Below, piece by piece: positions 5,210 through 6,761 of a stretch of DNA of 6,761 bases. The stretch covers positions 1 to 6,761 of the forward strand of contig DVIR01000019.1 of assembly GCA_018711085.1 (NCBI GenBank). Reading direction: 5' to 3'. The position numbers and the translations under genes were made by a program. Numbering within the stretch: the stretch's first letter is position 1; each line of letters starts with the position of its first letter. The notes below the pieces were generated by a model. That model saw only the letters and a program-made list of their open reading frames with translations. It ran no database searches and was not told the origin of the DNA. The DNA comes from Faeciplasma gallinarum (lineage in GTDB: Bacteria > Bacillota > Clostridia > Oscillospirales > Ruminococcaceae).

Positions 5210-6761
5210 ATGATAACTAAAATACAAAAGCGTGACGGCAGGATTGTGACGTTTAACATAGAAAAGATAGCTAACGCCATATTTAAGGCCGCGGAGTCCA
5301 TAGGCGGCTCAGATTATGATGAATCGCTCGAGATAGCGGGCAGGGTGTGCGATTATATAGAGCAGCAGGGGAATAAGCTGCCGTCTGTCGAGCAGATACA
5401 GGACGCGGTTGAAAAGACGCTCATAGAAGAAGGGCATGCCGCAACAGCCAAGGCGTATATACTTTATCGTTCCGACAGAACAAGAGTGCGTGAGATGAAC
5501 TCAAAGATCATGAAAATATATGAGGATCTCACCTTCAGCTCGGCAAAGGACAGCGACGTAAAGCGCGAGAATGCAAATATAGACGGCGACACCGCTATGG
5601 GAACCATGCTTAAATACGGCTCCTGCGGTGCAAAAGAATTTTATCAAATGTATGTTTTGGACCCTGTGTTCTCAAAGGCGCACGCAGACGGCGACATACA
5701 TATCCACGACCTTGATTTTTATACATTGACCACAACGTGCACTCAGATCGACCTCACAAAGCTTTTTGAGAACGGATTTTCAACCGGCCACGGACATCTG
5801 AGAACGCCTAACGATATATCGAGCTACGCCGCTTTGGCATGCATAGCGATTCAGTCCAATCAAAACGACCAGCACGGCGGACAGTCTGTGCCGAAGTTTG
5901 ATTATGACATGGCTAAGGGTGTTAAAAAGACATTTGCACACCGCTACCGCGACAACGTTGCGCGCTCGCTTGAGCTTTTGGACGGTGTCGAAAACGCAGC
6001 AGATTTCGTAAAGGAGTATATGAGCGAACTTGAGGACAAGGGCTTGATGCCTTTGCTCGACATGAGCGATGAATATAAGAGTGCAGAAGCGCAAAAGCTC
6101 AAAAAATACTGCTCTGATGAACAGATTGCCAAGATACAGAAGTTTGCATACGAAACCTCTGTCAAAGAGACCGACAAAGCCACCTACCAGGCGATGGAGG
6201 CGCTTATACATAACCTCAACACCATGAATTCACGTGCGGGAGCGCAAACACCGTTTAGCTCCATCAACTACGGCACAGACACCTCCACAGAGGGCAGAAT
6301 GGTGATCAAAAACGTGCTTTTGGCTCAGGATGCGGGCTTGGGCAACGGCGAAACTCCCATATTCCCGATACACATCTTCAAGGTCAAAGAGGGGGTAAAC
6401 TATAACGAGGGCGATCCAAACTACGACATGTTTAAGCTCGCGTGCAGGGTGTCGGCAAAGAGACTTTTCCCCAACTTTTCGTTTATAGATGCGCCTTTCA
6501 ATCTTCAGTATTATAAGCCCGGAAACCCCGACACCGAAATTGCGTATATGGGATGCCGAACAAGAGTTATAGGCAACGCATACGACCCTTCAAGGGAGAT
6601 AGTCACGGGCAGGGGAAACCTTTCGTTCACGTCAATAAATCTCCCCAGGCTTGCGATAGAGTCAAAGGGAAACATAGATATATTCTATGAAAAACTCGAT
6701 GCCATGATGAACCTCGTCATAGACCAGCTCATGGCAAGGTACCGCATACAGGCCCAGAAAA
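5210..6761 (+). CDS. nrdD: Anaerobic (class III) ribonucleoside-triphosphate reductase, 3' end outside the window
   Basis: Oxygen-sensitive glycyl-radical enzyme that reduces ribonucleoside triphosphates to deoxy forms for DNA synthesis without oxygen; it is activated by the radical SAM protein NrdG. The start at 5210 follows GGGAGG (5196-5201) at eight bases. Residues 2-92 are an ATP-cone allosteric domain (ITKIQKRDGRIVTFNIEKI, ending YRSDRTRVR). The catalytic barrel begins at ENANIDGDTAMGTMLKYG, then HIHDLDFY (164-171), CTQIDL with Cys177, QHGGQSVP (221-228), MNSRAGAQTPFSSINYGTDT and MGCRTRV with Cys449. Cys177 and Cys449 are the likely active-site cysteines by position relative to known NrdD; this is inference. 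517 codons are visible; the C-terminal zinc site and the glycyl-radical RVCGY-type motif would lie beyond the edge, so the reductant subtype cannot be judged. It has its own promoter with putative NrdR boxes. nrdG would be expected downstream. Confidence 0.96.
   Translation, partial: MITKIQKRDGRIVTFNIEKIANAIFKAAESIGGSDYDESLEIAGRVCDYIEQQGNKLPSVEQIQDAVEKTLIEEGHAATAKAYILYRSDRTRVREMNSKIMKIYEDLTFSSAKDSDVKRENANIDGDTAMGTMLKYGSCGAKEFYQMYVLDPVFSKAHADGDIHIHDLDFYTLTTTCTQIDLTKLFENGFSTGHGHLRTPNDISSYAALACIAIQSNQNDQHGGQSVPKFDYDMAKGVKKTFAHRYRDNVARSLELLDGVENAADFVKEYMSELEDKGLMPLLDMSDEYKSAEAQKLKKYCSDEQIAKIQKFAYETSVKETDKATYQAMEALIHNLNTMNSRAGAQTPFSSINYGTDTSTEGRMVIKNVLLAQDAGLGNGETPIFPIHIFKVKEGVNYNEGDPNYDMFKLACRVSAKRLFPNFSFIDAPFNLQYYKPGNPDTEIAYMGCRTRVIGNAYDPSREIVTGRGNLSFTSINLPRLAIESKGNIDIFYEKLDAMMNLVIDQLMARYRIQAQK

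Noticed and set aside
1..6761. CRISPR array, tRNA, rRNA, insertion sequence or phage genes
   Set aside because: No regularly spaced repeats, no cloverleaf or rRNA sequence, and no transposase, integrase or phage motif were seen on either strand.

Overview
The window looks like part of the chromosome of an anaerobic, low-to-mid-GC Firmicute, most likely a gut Clostridia of the Oscillospiraceae/Ruminococcaceae or Lachnospiraceae type. This rests on four things: an oxygen-sensitive class III ribonucleotide reductase, a DUF4358 lipoprotein beside an SGNH hydrolase, a secreted five-bladed-propeller glycosidase with a Gram-positive signal peptide, and clean TTGAMW-17-TATAMT promoters with GGAGG-type ribosome binding sites. 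The genus is inference.

Layout. (1) 1-728, minus strand: an open frame that runs off the left edge. It reads as the winged-helix C-terminal part of a sigma-70-like regulator without the sigma domains; its GC is about 36%. (2) 707-1306, minus strand: the 5' part of a secreted GH43-like glycosidase gene, about 56% GC. It is interrupted by an in-frame TAG where relatives appear to carry Trp, and it is cut off at about 719-736, where it runs directly into the regulator fragment in a different frame. It keeps a strong promoter (1386-1414). (3) 1560-3383, minus strand: an intact asparagine synthetase (asnB) with its own promoter and an intrinsic terminator (1484-1522). (4) 3384-3606: a divergent intergenic region with two back-to-back promoters and, between them, an 8-bp inverted repeat and an 11-bp-phased direct repeat. 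(5) 3607-4981, plus strand: a two-gene operon of a membrane-anchored SGNH hydrolase with altered oxyanion-hole residues and a DUF4358 lipoprotein. (6) 4982-5209: a promoter with two putative NrdR boxes 31 bp apart. (7) 5210 to the right edge: anaerobic ribonucleoside-triphosphate reductase nrdD, 517 codons visible and incomplete at the 3' end.

The genes from 1400 rightward are ordinary housekeeping or cell-envelope genes, each unit with its own promoter. The abnormal part is the left end: a sharp GC step coincides with two truncated genes meeting head to tail. This is either a real deletion or recombination scar, or an assembly chimera. I found no CRISPR array, tRNA, rRNA, insertion sequence or phage gene, and no convincing new multi-gene system.
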